From an uncultured Erysipelotrichaceae bacterium (GTDB taxonomy: Bacteria > Bacillota_I > Bacilli_A > Erysipelotrichales > Erysipelotrichaceae): 57,843 bases of DNA. Below are positions 50,835-57,843 of the stretch, in pieces (positions within the stretch are counted from its first letter, which is position 1; each line of letters begins with the position of its first letter). Where the stretch lies: NCBI GenBank assembly GCA_944327135.1, contig CALVGQ010000025.1, positions 1-57,843 of the forward strand. The letters are read 5' to 3'. The position numbers and the translations under genes were made by a program. The notes below the pieces were generated by a model, which saw only the letters and a list, made by a program, of their open reading frames with translations, ran no database searches and was not told the origin of the DNA.

Positions 50835-51247
50835 TGCGGGTTCTAGGATTGGATTTAGGAAGCCGTACCTGTGGGATTGCAGTTTCTGATCCGATGGGAA
50901 TGATTGCCAGAACGGTGGAAACGTTTCGATTTGAAGAAGATGATTATGAGGCGGCAGTGCATCGTGTTGCAGAATGTTGCCAAGAATGGAAACCTCAGGA
51001 AATCGTTTTGGGTTTACCAAAACACATGAATGGGGATGTCGGTTTACGTGGGGAGATTTCGATTCGATTCAAGGCCTTATTGGAGGAACGGGTTGGTCTT
51101 CCAGTGATTTTGGTCGATGAGCGTCTGACCACGGTTGCTGCGACCCGTCTTTTGATTTCGGCAGATGTTTCCAGAAAGAAAAGAAAACAGGTAGTGGATC
51201 AGCTGGCTGCAGTGCAGATCCTTCAGGGATATTTGGATTCCAAATAA
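50834..51247 (+). CDS. ruvX: Holliday junction resolvase-like RuvX/YqgF
   Basis: 137 residues. The RNase H-fold motifs are LGLDLGSRTCGIAVSD, EIVLGLPKHMNG and ILVDERLTTVAA, with an acidic residue set typical of YqgF; the end is QVVDQLAAVQILQGYLD. It is essential in many bacteria and implicated in pre-16S rRNA processing. Overlaps ireB by one base. Confidence 0.94.
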   Translation: MRVLGLDLGSRTCGIAVSDPMGMIARTVETFRFEEDDYEAAVHRVAECCQEWKPQEIVLGLPKHMNGDVGLRGEISIRFKALLEERVGLPVILVDERLTTVAATRLLISADVSRKKRKQVVDQLAAVQILQGYLDSK

Positions 51248-51272
51248 AAAGGGGTGGCCTTCACCCCTTTTT
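51246..51272 (+). terminator. Hairpin between ruvX and the DUF1292 gene
   Basis: AAAAAGGGGTG pairs with CACCCCTTTTT around GCCTT. The U-tract is short and inside the stem, so it may be a partial terminator that tunes expression of downstream genes. Confidence 0.7.
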
Positions 51273-51298
51273 GCAGAATATAGAAAAAGGAGAAAATT

Positions 51299-51562
51299 AT
51301 GCTTGATTCAAATAAAATTTTAATCCAAGAAGAAGACGGAACTGAAAAAGAAATGGAAATTCTTTTTACTTTTGATGATGATAGTCGATCAAAGAGTTAT
51401 GTTGTTTTTACTGATCCTGCCGATGAAGAAGGACAGGTCTTTGCCTGTTCCTACAATGATTTTGGGGAAATGGAACCTGTCGAAGATGAGGATGAGCTGG
51501 AAATGATCGAAGAAGTCCTCGGTGCATTTATCGATGAGATGGAAGATTATGAGGAAGAATAA
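51299..51562 (+). CDS. DUF1292 family protein (YrzB)
   Basis: 87 residues, very acidic. EEDGTEKEMEILFTFDDDSRSKSYVVFTD (quoted in pieces: EEDGTEKEMEILFTF, SYVVFTDP) and VEDEDELEMIEEVL match DUF1292. The family always sits in the alaS-ireB-ruvX region in Bacillota, but its function is unknown. AGGAG precedes the ATG; the end overlaps mltG. Confidence 0.9.
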   Translation: MLDSNKILIQEEDGTEKEMEILFTFDDDSRSKSYVVFTDPADEEGQVFACSYNDFGEMEPVEDEDELEMIEEVLGAFIDEMEDYEEE

Positions 51563-52613
51563 GAAAAAGCGCTCTGTTCGGATTTTGCCGATAGCAGTGA
51601 TTTTGGCCCTGTGCATTGTATTGGCTCTTTTTTTTGGATATCATTATTCTTTAACTGCGGTGAATCAGGATCGCAGCGTGGAATTTGTGATTTCCAGCGG
51701 AGAAAGTGCGAGCAGTGTCTTAGCAAGATTACAGCAGGAGGGGTTGATCCGCAGTGAACTGACAGCTAGGATCTACATGAAGCTGAACAAAGAAACAGCT
51801 TTAAAAGCAGGAACATATGATCTCAATGGACAAATGGGGGTTGCCGAGATTCTAGCGACTCTTTCTGATGCTTCCAAAGCGCATTCAGAAGATGTGGTTG
51901 TTACGATTATAGAAGGAGAATGGTGCAAGCATATTGCCCAAAAAATTGAAGAAGTCACCAATGTGACAGCGGAAGAATTGCTTGCCCTGTGGAACGATGA
52001 AACATATGTTCGATCTTTGATGACAGATTATCCGTTTTTGACAGAAGAGATTTTTAATCCTGACTCTCGTTATCTGCTGGAAGGATATTTGATGCCTAAT
52101 ACTTATAATTTTAAACCAGAAACTACTGCTGACGCAGTAACCCGTCGTTTTCTTGATCAGTTCTCCAATGTGTTTGCTCGGTATCAAGACGACATTGCTT
52201 CTTCTCAATACAGTATTCATGAATTGATTACGCTGGCTTCGATTGTTCAGTATGAGGCCAGTGATGCGGAAGATATGGCTTTAATAGCCGGGGTATTTTA
52301 TAATCGGATGGAAATCGGTATGGCACTGCAGTCTAGCGTGACCGTCTGTTATGCGATTGATATGGAAAAGGATGATGACTGGAAAAATTGTGAAACCAAT
52401 CCTAACTATGATTCGCCTTATAATACATATCGGGTCAACGGACTTCCTCCAGGGCCCATTTTGAATCCTGGTGAAGAGGCGATTCGTGCTGTATTGGAGC
52501 CAACAGCATCGGATTATCTGTATTTTTTGGCGGATGTTTATGGGGATGGGACGGTCTATTATTCCAAGACCTATGAAGAACATCTGGCTTATAAAAAGAA
52601 ATATTTAGATTAG
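51549..52613 (+). CDS. mltG: Endolytic murein transglycosylase MltG
   Basis: 354 residues from ATG 51549 (an in-frame ATG at 51522 lies deeper in the DUF1292 gene). A basic N-terminus leads to a membrane helix (ILPIAVILALCIVLALFFGY), then a LysM-like domain and the YceG fold. The catalytic region is ITLASIVQYEASD; aligned with E. coli MltG, Glu236 matches catalytic Glu218. YNTYRVNGLPPGPILNPG is conserved. It cleaves nascent glycan strands and sets their length. Confidence 0.95.
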   Translation: MRKNKKKRSVRILPIAVILALCIVLALFFGYHYSLTAVNQDRSVEFVISSGESASSVLARLQQEGLIRSELTARIYMKLNKETALKAGTYDLNGQMGVAEILATLSDASKAHSEDVVVTIIEGEWCKHIAQKIEEVTNVTAEELLALWNDETYVRSLMTDYPFLTEEIFNPDSRYLLEGYLMPNTYNFKPETTADAVTRRFLDQFSNVFARYQDDIASSQYSIHELITLASIVQYEASDAEDMALIAGVFYNRMEIGMALQSSVTVCYAIDMEKDDDWKNCETNPNYDSPYNTYRVNGLPPGPILNPGEEAIRAVLEPTASDYLYFLADVYGDGTVYYSKTYEEHLAYKKKYLD

Positions 52614-52624
52614 GGGGAAGATGG

Positions 52625-53254
52625 ATGAAACCTGTGATTATCGGAATTGCTGGCGGCAGTGCTTCTGGAAAAACTTCAATTGCTCATCGATTAAAAGAAC
52701 AGTTTGAGGAGACCAATTCGGTCGTGATCATTCGTTTGGATGACTACTACAAGGATCAAAGCCATATGCCGATGGAAGAACGGGTAAAAACCAATTATGA
52801 TCATCCATTCGCATTTGACATTGACTTAGTGATGCAGCAGCTTGAGCAGCTGATGGAGGCTAAGCCGATCGAAAAACCAATTTATGATTTTGTAACTCAT
52901 ACGCGAAGCCGCCATACTGAAATTATCGAGCCTTGTGATGTAATTGTGCTAGAAGGCTTGTTTGTCTTGGAGGATGAGCGAATTCGTTCTATTTTAGATA
53001 TTAAAGTGTTTGTTGATACCGATGCGGATATTCGGTTCATTCGACGCTTGATGCGGGATGTAGAGGAACGTGGACGGACCCTGGAATCGGTGGTTAGCCA
53101 ATATACCACTACTGTTCGAGTGATGCATGACCTTTTTGTAGAACCGAGTCGTCGCTATGCTGACGTGATTATTCCAGAGGGCGGCCACAATGAGGTTGCA
53201 ATCGATCTTTTGAACACGAAAATCAGTAGCATCATTCAAGCCAATATGCTATAA
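52625..53254 (+). CDS. udk: Uridine kinase
   Basis: 209 residues. Walker A GGSASGKTS at about 10-18, DDYYKDQ, NYDHPFAFD and VIVLEGLF are characteristic. It phosphorylates uridine and cytidine for salvage. GGGGGAAG precedes the ATG. greA follows immediately with its own likely promoter overlapping the udk stop. Confidence 0.96.
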   Translation: MKPVIIGIAGGSASGKTSIAHRLKEQFEETNSVVIIRLDDYYKDQSHMPMEERVKTNYDHPFAFDIDLVMQQLEQLMEAKPIEKPIYDFVTHTRSRHTEIIEPCDVIVLEGLFVLEDERIRSILDIKVFVDTDADIRFIRRLMRDVEERGRTLESVVSQYTTTVRVMHDLFVEPSRRYADVIIPEGGHNEVAIDLLNTKISSIIQANML

Positions 53255-53255
53255 T
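53247..53255 (+). promoter_or_regulatory. Extended -10 promoter of greA
   Basis: TGC directly before TATAAT (53250-53255) overlaps the udk stop codon. The -35 is weak. It would start transcription about 16 bases before ATG 53278. Confidence 0.5.
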
Positions 53256-53277
53256 GGTCGAAGTTAGGAGTGAAACG

Positions 53278-53748
53278 ATGTCAGAGAAGATTTATGTAAC
53301 ACAAGAAGGTCTTGAAGAATTAAAACGGGAACAGGAAAATTTAATTCATGTTGTCCGTCAGGAAGTCATAGAGGATCTGCGGGCAGCCCGTGCTCAGGGC
53401 GACCTTTCAGAAAATGCAGATTATGATGCAGCAAGAGACCGTCAGGCGCAGGTCGAAGCTCGAATCAAGCAGCTGGAAGTAATGCTGAAAAATGTAGAAA
53501 TCATTGAAGAAGGCAGCGGTAAGGTTGTCAAGCTTGGATCTACGGTTACTGTGCTGGATCTTGAAACTAATGAAAAAGCTACCTACACCATAGTAGGTTC
53601 GGTGGAGGCCGATCCGATCAATGGAAAGCTTTCTAATGCCACTCCGTTAGCCGCAGCAATTTTAGATAAGCGGGTTGGCTCGACTGTAGAGGTAGAAGTA
53701 GATGAACCCTATAAGGTGAAAATTTTAGAAATTAAAGCAAATAAATAG
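53278..53748 (+). CDS. greA: Transcription elongation factor GreA
   Basis: 156 residues from ATG 53278 (TAGGAGTG upstream). The N-terminal coiled coil carries LRAARAQGDLSENADYDAARDRQAQVEARI with the acidic tip DLSENADYD, which stimulates RNA cleavage by RNA polymerase. The C-terminal FKBP-like domain has GKVVKLGSTVTVLDLE. It rescues backtracked polymerase. An in-frame upstream start (53254) overlaps udk and is less likely. Confidence 0.96.
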   Translation: MSEKIYVTQEGLEELKREQENLIHVVRQEVIEDLRAARAQGDLSENADYDAARDRQAQVEARIKQLEVMLKNVEIIEEGSGKVVKLGSTVTVLDLETNEKATYTIVGSVEADPINGKLSNATPLAAAILDKRVGSTVEVEVDEPYKVKILEIKANK

Positions 53749-53771
53749 GTTTTTTTGCGATAAACGGGTAT

Positions 53772-53815
53772 AAGATAAGCGGTGATGGTATGGGGAAACT
53801 GCTTATCTTTTTTAT
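53772..53815 (+). terminator. Terminator-like hairpin spanning the comEA start
   Basis: AAGATAAGC (53772-53780) and GCTTATCTT (53801-53809) pair perfectly, with a T-run (TTTTTT from 53808) directly after. The 20-base loop contains the comEA ribosome binding site (GGTGATGG) and ATG 53790. Confidence 0.75.
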
Positions 53816-54257
53816 TGTTTTGCTTGTTTCTTTCTGGATCCAGTGGCATCCATGGCATGGACTGGATGAACCAAGAACAATCACAGTAGAAGTCCGGGGA
53901 GAAATTGAAAATCCAGGTTTGTTTGTACTGGAAGCTCCCGCCACGGTGGCCGTGCTGATGGATCAGCTGGAATTCAAAGAAAATGCTTCCTTGGATCGTC
54001 TTTCATTCCAGCAAGTTTTGATGGATCAGGAAATTCTAATCATTCCTTCCAAAGCAGAGATGGAAGGAACTATTTCTATTAACAGTGCTACTCTAGAAGA
54101 ATTGATGAAGTTACCTGGAATTGGGGAAGTAACGGCTCAGCGAATTTTAGATTATCGAAGTGAACATGGAGGATTTAAACGATTGGAAGAACTGATGGAG
54201 GTTCCTGGGATCAAAGAAGCCAAATATGCCAAGATCAAGGATCAGATTCGTCTATGA
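53790..54257 (+). CDS. comEA: Competence protein ComEA (DNA receptor)
   Basis: 155 residues. An N-terminal signal anchor (LLIFFIVLLVSFWIQW) is followed by a SLBB-like domain (TITVEVRGEIENPGLFVL) and the C-terminal helix-hairpin-helix ISINSATLEELMKLPGIGEVTAQRILDYR (in pieces: NSATLEELMKLPGIG, TAQRILDYR, VPGIKEAKYAKI). It binds double-stranded DNA at the membrane during uptake. Its start lies within a terminator-like hairpin. The stop overlaps comEC. Confidence 0.93.
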   Translation: MGKLLIFFIVLLVSFWIQWHPWHGLDEPRTITVEVRGEIENPGLFVLEAPATVAVLMDQLEFKENASLDRLSFQQVLMDQEILIIPSKAEMEGTISINSATLEELMKLPGIGEVTAQRILDYRSEHGGFKRLEELMEVPGIKEAKYAKIKDQIRL

Positions 54258-56140
54258 AGCAGCTGAATTGGTTCTGGATCTTATTTTCAATTTGGCTGCT
54301 CAGTCTGGATCATGGCTGGTGGATGGCAGCGTTTTTTTTCCTTTTGACAGGGTCGCAACGCCACCAGATGGAAGTTTGGATCGTTTTGCTGCTTTCTTTT
54401 CGTATGTTGATCCCGTTCTCTCCCGATATCCCAGATCAATTTCAAGGTAGAGTGATTCGGCTTTATGACAACAGCGTACTGATTGAGAATAAAGGTGTTC
54501 GTTATCAGCTGATTACAGAAACTCGATTAACTTTGGATGATTGGGTCGAAGTAGAAGCCAATTGGATTGAAACAGAAGACAGTTCTCATTTTTTTGCTTT
54601 TGATACCCATTCTTATCGTCTTCAAAATCGAATAGCTGGTCTTTGTGAGGCCCGAACTTTGAAGGTTCTTCAGAGTTCTAAAAGCTGGCGGGGATGGCTT
54701 CAGAAAAAAATAGAAACCCAGCCTGAAGCCCTTCAGCCGGCGCTTTTTCAGCTTGTTTTAAATCAAGGAAAAGACGATTCTTCTTTTTTAGCAGAATGTG
54801 GTTTTCATTATGCGATGTTACTGCGCTTAATTACAGGAATATTAGGATATTTTTTTAAGGAAGATACCGTCAAACGAGCGGAAGTATTTTTTACTCTGTT
54901 TCTTCTGTTGATTTTGTATTTTCCGATGGCCCTTGTCCGTATTTTTTTCTTTTTGATATTTCAGAAAGATGGAAAACGAAAGTCATGTCTTCCATTTTAT
55001 GGTTTGCTTGTTTATTTGTTTCATCCTCCGCTATTGCACTCCCTTGCTTTTTTAATCCCAGTAGGATTGATGTTGATCCCGCATGATCGCTCTTCCAGGA
55101 TTCTTTTTTTGGTTCTTATCCAATCGTATTTCTTTTATGAATGCCATTGGATTTCGTTTGTTGTCTTTCGTTGGATTCAACGTGCGGCAGCAATTTTATC
55201 TTTATTAGGCTGGCTTCAGTTGATCACAGATCTTCCTTTTTTTACTTATTCAATGCATGCTTTGGAACCTTTTCTTCAACTGGAGAGCGAAATAATGATT
55301 GGGTTAGGAAAAATTCCAACTTTTCTTTTTGGAATTGGCCTTTTTCATTTGTTTTCCTCTTTGAAGAAAAAAAGAACGATGGGATTATTAGGAGTTTGTT
55401 TTGTACTATTAACAACGGGGTGGGTCTTTCCTTGGGCAGAAGTTTCCGTCATCAATGTTGGACAAGGGGATAGCCTGCTAATTCGATTGCCGCTTAATCG
55501 TGCTAACATTTTAATTGATACAGGAAAAAAATCGGCTTCTGATAAAGTTCTCCAATTTTTAAAAGCGCGGGGAATTCGTCATTTGGATGCCTTGATTCTC
55601 ACTCATCAAGATGAAGATCATTGTGGAGGAAAAGATATCTTGATGGAACAAATGGAGATAAAAGAAATAATTGAACGTTACCAGGAACCGTTTTGCTTAG
55701 ATTCATTTTGTCTTGTTTTTTTGGGACCTTTGAAAGACTATGAGGAGGAAAATGATAACAGCCTGATTCTTGCATTTTCTTTAAACGGACTTGATTTTCT
55801 GCTGATGGGAGATGCTTCCTCGCAAGCAGAGAAAGATTTGATCCAAACTTATGGCCGGATGCATTTTGACTTTGTTAAGATTGGACATCATGGAAGTCAC
55901 ACTTCGACCTCACTTGCCTTTTTAAACAGTGTGTCTTTTTCAACTGCGCTAATCAGCAGTGGGGTGAACAATCCTTACCAACATCCAGATCCTTTGATTT
56001 TAAAGCGGCTTTTTAGTTATGGGATTGCTGTTTTGAATACTCAGCAGCAAGGGGATATCACAATAGGGTTCACGCATTTCTTCAATTTTTTAATCACCAG
56101 TAATCAGGAATTTGGTATAATAAAAAAGGTGATGAAATGA
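54254..56140 (+). CDS. comEC: DNA internalisation channel ComEC/Rec2
   Basis: 628 residues, shorter than the ~775 of Bacillus ComEC. N-terminal helices and an OB-like segment (QGRVIRLYDNSVLIENKG), a polytopic competence domain (LLILYFPMALVRIFFFLI, HPPLLHSLAFLIP), then a metallo-beta-lactamase domain with VSVINVGQGDSLLIRLP and HQDEDHCGG at about residues 451-459. It transports single-stranded DNA across the membrane. The middle region seems condensed compared with the family. Start overlaps comEA. Confidence 0.92.
   Translation: MKQLNWFWILFSIWLLSLDHGWWMAAFFFLLTGSQRHQMEVWIVLLLSFRMLIPFSPDIPDQFQGRVIRLYDNSVLIENKGVRYQLITETRLTLDDWVEVEANWIETEDSSHFFAFDTHSYRLQNRIAGLCEARTLKVLQSSKSWRGWLQKKIETQPEALQPALFQLVLNQGKDDSSFLAECGFHYAMLLRLITGILGYFFKEDTVKRAEVFFTLFLLLILYFPMALVRIFFFLIFQKDGKRKSCLPFYGLLVYLFHPPLLHSLAFLIPVGLMLIPHDRSSRILFLVLIQSYFFYECHWISFVVFRWIQRAAAILSLLGWLQLITDLPFFTYSMHALEPFLQLESEIMIGLGKIPTFLFGIGLFHLFSSLKKKRTMGLLGVCFVLLTTGWVFPWAEVSVINVGQGDSLLIRLPLNRANILIDTGKKSASDKVLQFLKARGIRHLDALILTHQDEDHCGGKDILMEQMEIKEIIERYQEPFCLDSFCLVFLGPLKDYEEENDNSLILAFSLNGLDFLLMGDASSQAEKDLIQTYGRMHFDFVKIGHHGSHTSTSLAFLNSVSFSTALISSGVNNPYQHPDPLILKRLFSYGIAVLNTQQQGDITIGFTHFFNFLITSNQEFGIIKKVMK
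56113..56121 (+). promoter_or_regulatory. Extended -10 promoter of holA inside comEC
   Basis: TGG precedes TATAAT (56116-56121), about 16 bases before the holA start, so holA can be transcribed without the competence genes. Confidence 0.45.
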
Positions 56141-57099
56141 ATTACTGTGTGATTGGTACAGAGAGCTTTTTGATCCATGAAAAAATAGACGAAATTACGG
56201 TTCAGTGGCTGAAATCGGCGGAAGAAATTAATCGTAATATTTATGATGCAGCCGCTGGAGATTTTTCAATCAGCCAAATGTTGGAGGATTGTTGGACCGT
56301 TCCTTTTCTGAGCGAGTACAAGCTGGTGGTTGTTCGAAACGCTGTTTTTCTTTCTACACAGGGTTCATTGAGCGAATTAGATCAAGGTCGCCTAAGCGAT
56401 TATCTTAAAAATTCTTGTCCCAGCACGATCTTGATTTTTACCGGTGATTTTGAAAAATTAGACAGTCGTAAAAAGATTGTTAAGACACTTCAGCAGCATG
56501 CGCAGGTGTTTGTGTTTCATCCATTGGATGAAGCTCAGTTTAAAAGTTATGTTCGCGATTGCTGCAAAAAACATCGACTGGAGCTAAATGATGCGGCAAT
56601 GAATGAGCTACTGCGCCGGTTGCGGCCTGATTTAACCAATTTTCAAAATGTGCTGAGCAAATTGTTGCTTTATCCAGGTGTTTTGGATCAGACTGCCATC
56701 GACGCTTTGGTCAGCCGTCCACTAGAGGAGAATGTTTTTGATTTAGTGGATGCAGTGGTGCGCCATGATTTAAAGCAGGCGATGCATCTTTGGCGTGATT
56801 TGCAAATCCTCAACACAGATCCGATAGGATTAGTTGCTTTGATCGGTGGGCAGTTTCGGCTGCTTTATCAGACTAAGATCCTGCTTAGAAAAGGAATGAG
56901 CGACAAGGCCATGGCCAGTCAGCTTAAAGTTCATCCTTATCGGATAAAGTTGGCTCGGGAAAGCTGCCAGAAGATTAATTCCGATCAGCTGGCGGCTTTG
57001 ATTCAACATTGTGCAATGCTAGATCAACAGTTCAAGACAGGAACACTGGATCGAACGATTGGGTTTGAAACCTTTTTAATTGCTGCAACAAGGGGGTAA
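56137..57099 (+). CDS. holA: DNA polymerase III subunit delta
   Basis: 320 residues of the HolA/YqeN family: an AAA+-like N-terminal domain (NYCVIGTESFLIHEKIDEI, PFLSEYKLVVVRNAVFL), DFEKLDSRKK, and a C-terminal helical domain with FDLVDAVVRHDLKQAMHLWRDL and FRLLYQTKILL. It belongs to the clamp loader. In Bacillus it also follows comEC, but rpsT, which usually comes next, is absent here. GGTGATG lies upstream of the ATG. Confidence 0.94.
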   Translation: MNYCVIGTESFLIHEKIDEITVQWLKSAEEINRNIYDAAAGDFSISQMLEDCWTVPFLSEYKLVVVRNAVFLSTQGSLSELDQGRLSDYLKNSCPSTILIFTGDFEKLDSRKKIVKTLQQHAQVFVFHPLDEAQFKSYVRDCCKKHRLELNDAAMNELLRRLRPDLTNFQNVLSKLLLYPGVLDQTAIDALVSRPLEENVFDLVDAVVRHDLKQAMHLWRDLQILNTDPIGLVALIGGQFRLLYQTKILLRKGMSDKAMASQLKVHPYRIKLARESCQKINSDQLAALIQHCAMLDQQFKTGTLDRTIGFETFLIAATRG

Positions 57100-57103
57100 A
57101 TCA

Positions 57104-57843
57104 ATGGAATCCTTAAAAAAATTATACAAGGTCGGTTATGGTCCCAGCAGTTCTCATACGCTGGCTCCAGCCGCAGCCTGTGAAAAATATCGAACACTTT
57201 TTCCTCAAACAGATCACTTACGGGTTGAACTGTATGGTTCTCTTTCATTGACAGGCAAAGGACATTTTACTGATGCAATCATAAAAAAGACTTTTTCTCC
57301 ATGGCCTTGCGAAGTTCAGTTCAAGCTAGATTGGAAAGAGGCGTTTCCAAATGGATTTTATATTTACGGTTTTGATCGAGAAAGTCATCTGATCCAGCGT
57401 TGGACGGTGTTTTCTTTAGGGGGAGGAAGTATTCGCATTCTTGAGCTGCCAGAAGAAGAAGCTCAGGATCCCTATCCGGAAAAAAATATGAGTGAAATCA
57501 TGGAATGGTGTCAAAACCATCACGCTTCGCTGTTTGACTATGTTTTGGAGCATGAGCCGGAGATTGAAAGTTACTTGAATACGATTTTGAATGCGATGAT
57601 GAGCAGTGTTGAAAAAGGTCTTGAAGCCACAGGAATTTTGCCTGGAAAATTACGAATGGAGCGTAGTGCGAAGGCTATTTTCTTAAAATCAAAAAGTGTC
57701 GAAGATGAAATGGAGTGCATTCGGCTGCGTCAGATGGCATATGCTTATGCTGCCAGCGAGCAAAATGCTTCCATAGCTACTGTAGTCACCGCTCCAACAT
57801 TAGGATCTTGTGGAATCATGGCTGGGTTGATGTATTACTATTA
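57104..57843 (+). CDS. L-serine dehydratase (iron-sulphur type), truncated by window edge
   Basis: The frame from ATG 57104 is open to the end of the window (about 246 residues visible). The N-terminus has VGYGPSSSHTLAP, the conserved serine dehydratase beta-domain motif, and LYGSLSLTGKGHFTDAI. Around the visible end the alpha domain begins with VTAPTLGSCGIMAG, where the Cys belongs to the iron-sulphur cluster set. It deaminates serine to pyruvate and ammonia. GGGGG lies 10 bases upstream. The rest of the alpha domain lies beyond the window. Confidence 0.85.
   Translation, partial: MESLKKLYKVGYGPSSSHTLAPAAACEKYRTLFPQTDHLRVELYGSLSLTGKGHFTDAIIKKTFSPWPCEVQFKLDWKEAFPNGFYIYGFDRESHLIQRWTVFSLGGGSIRILELPEEEAQDPYPEKNMSEIMEWCQNHHASLFDYVLEHEPEIESYLNTILNAMMSSVEKGLEATGILPGKLRMERSAKAIFLKSKSVEDEMECIRLRQMAYAYAASEQNASIATVVTAPTLGSCGIMAGLMYYY

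Noticed and set aside
1..57843. CRISPR arrays, insertion sequences, prophage genes or rRNA operons
   Set aside because: No regular direct repeats with spacers, no transposase or integrase frames, no phage structural genes and no rRNA sequence were seen.

Overview
The window is one contiguous stretch of a low-GC Gram-positive (Bacillota) chromosome. Evidence for this is strong AGGAGG-type ribosome binding sites, T-box leaders, a lysine riboswitch, an L20-type leader before infC, RecD2, Spx, IreB, MltG, YitT, DUF1292 and Asp23 proteins, and a SpoIIIAH-like sporulation protein. Gene content and the long acidic NusA tail fit Erysipelotrichia-like spore formers best, but that placement is inference. 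No phage, insertion sequence, CRISPR array or rRNA gene is visible; almost everything looks like core chromosome.

Layout. 1-4934: end of xseA, xseB, ispA, dxs, recN. 4967-9983: the rimP-nusA-rnpM-rplGA-infB-rbfA translation/transcription operon with its own promoter and terminator. 10013-16774: the main accessory locus, a compact type VII secretion (ESX/WXG100) cluster with two small WXG100-like proteins, a large SLH-like/Big2 membrane-anchored protein, an EssC-type FtsK/SpoIIIE ATPase and an EsaB/YukD-like protein. 16786-21206 (minus strand): a radical SAM/SPASM protein, a three-gene amino-acid ABC transporter under a lysine riboswitch, and a TtcA-like PP-loop enzyme. 21278-28179: truB, ribF, an RsmF-type methyltransferase, a divergent RelA/SpoT-fold protein, a SpoIIIAH-like protein, an Asp23-family protein, then infC-rpmI-rplT behind an attenuating leader. 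28564-30191: tRNA-Glu(CTC) facing gltX. 30380-38772: GNAT, a B12-binding radical SAM protein, rdgB, a DUF1461-type membrane protein, trmL, an unknown membrane protein, DUF3892, a small membrane protein, a RidA with a Cys-rich tail, a ComK-like regulator, rmuC and a YitT protein. 38845-46249: trpS with T-box, spx, mnmA, a CPBP protease, recD2 and a TPR regulator. 46310-57843: a small membrane protein, an AI-2E-family permease, alaS with T-box, ireB, ruvX, DUF1292, mltG, udk, greA, comEA, comEC, holA and the start of a serine dehydratase gene.

Themes. Expression control is dominated by RNA: two T-boxes, a lysine riboswitch, the infC leader, and several hairpins that overlap start codons or ribosome binding sites. 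The comEA/comEC pair together with a ComK-like protein suggests a DNA-uptake system with its own regulator, and the SpoIIIAH-like gene has a possible sigma-E-like promoter.

The best candidate for an under-described system is the type VII locus. It lacks recognisable EsaA, EssA and EssB, carries an SLH/Big2 protein in their place, and its EssC has only one intact P-loop.
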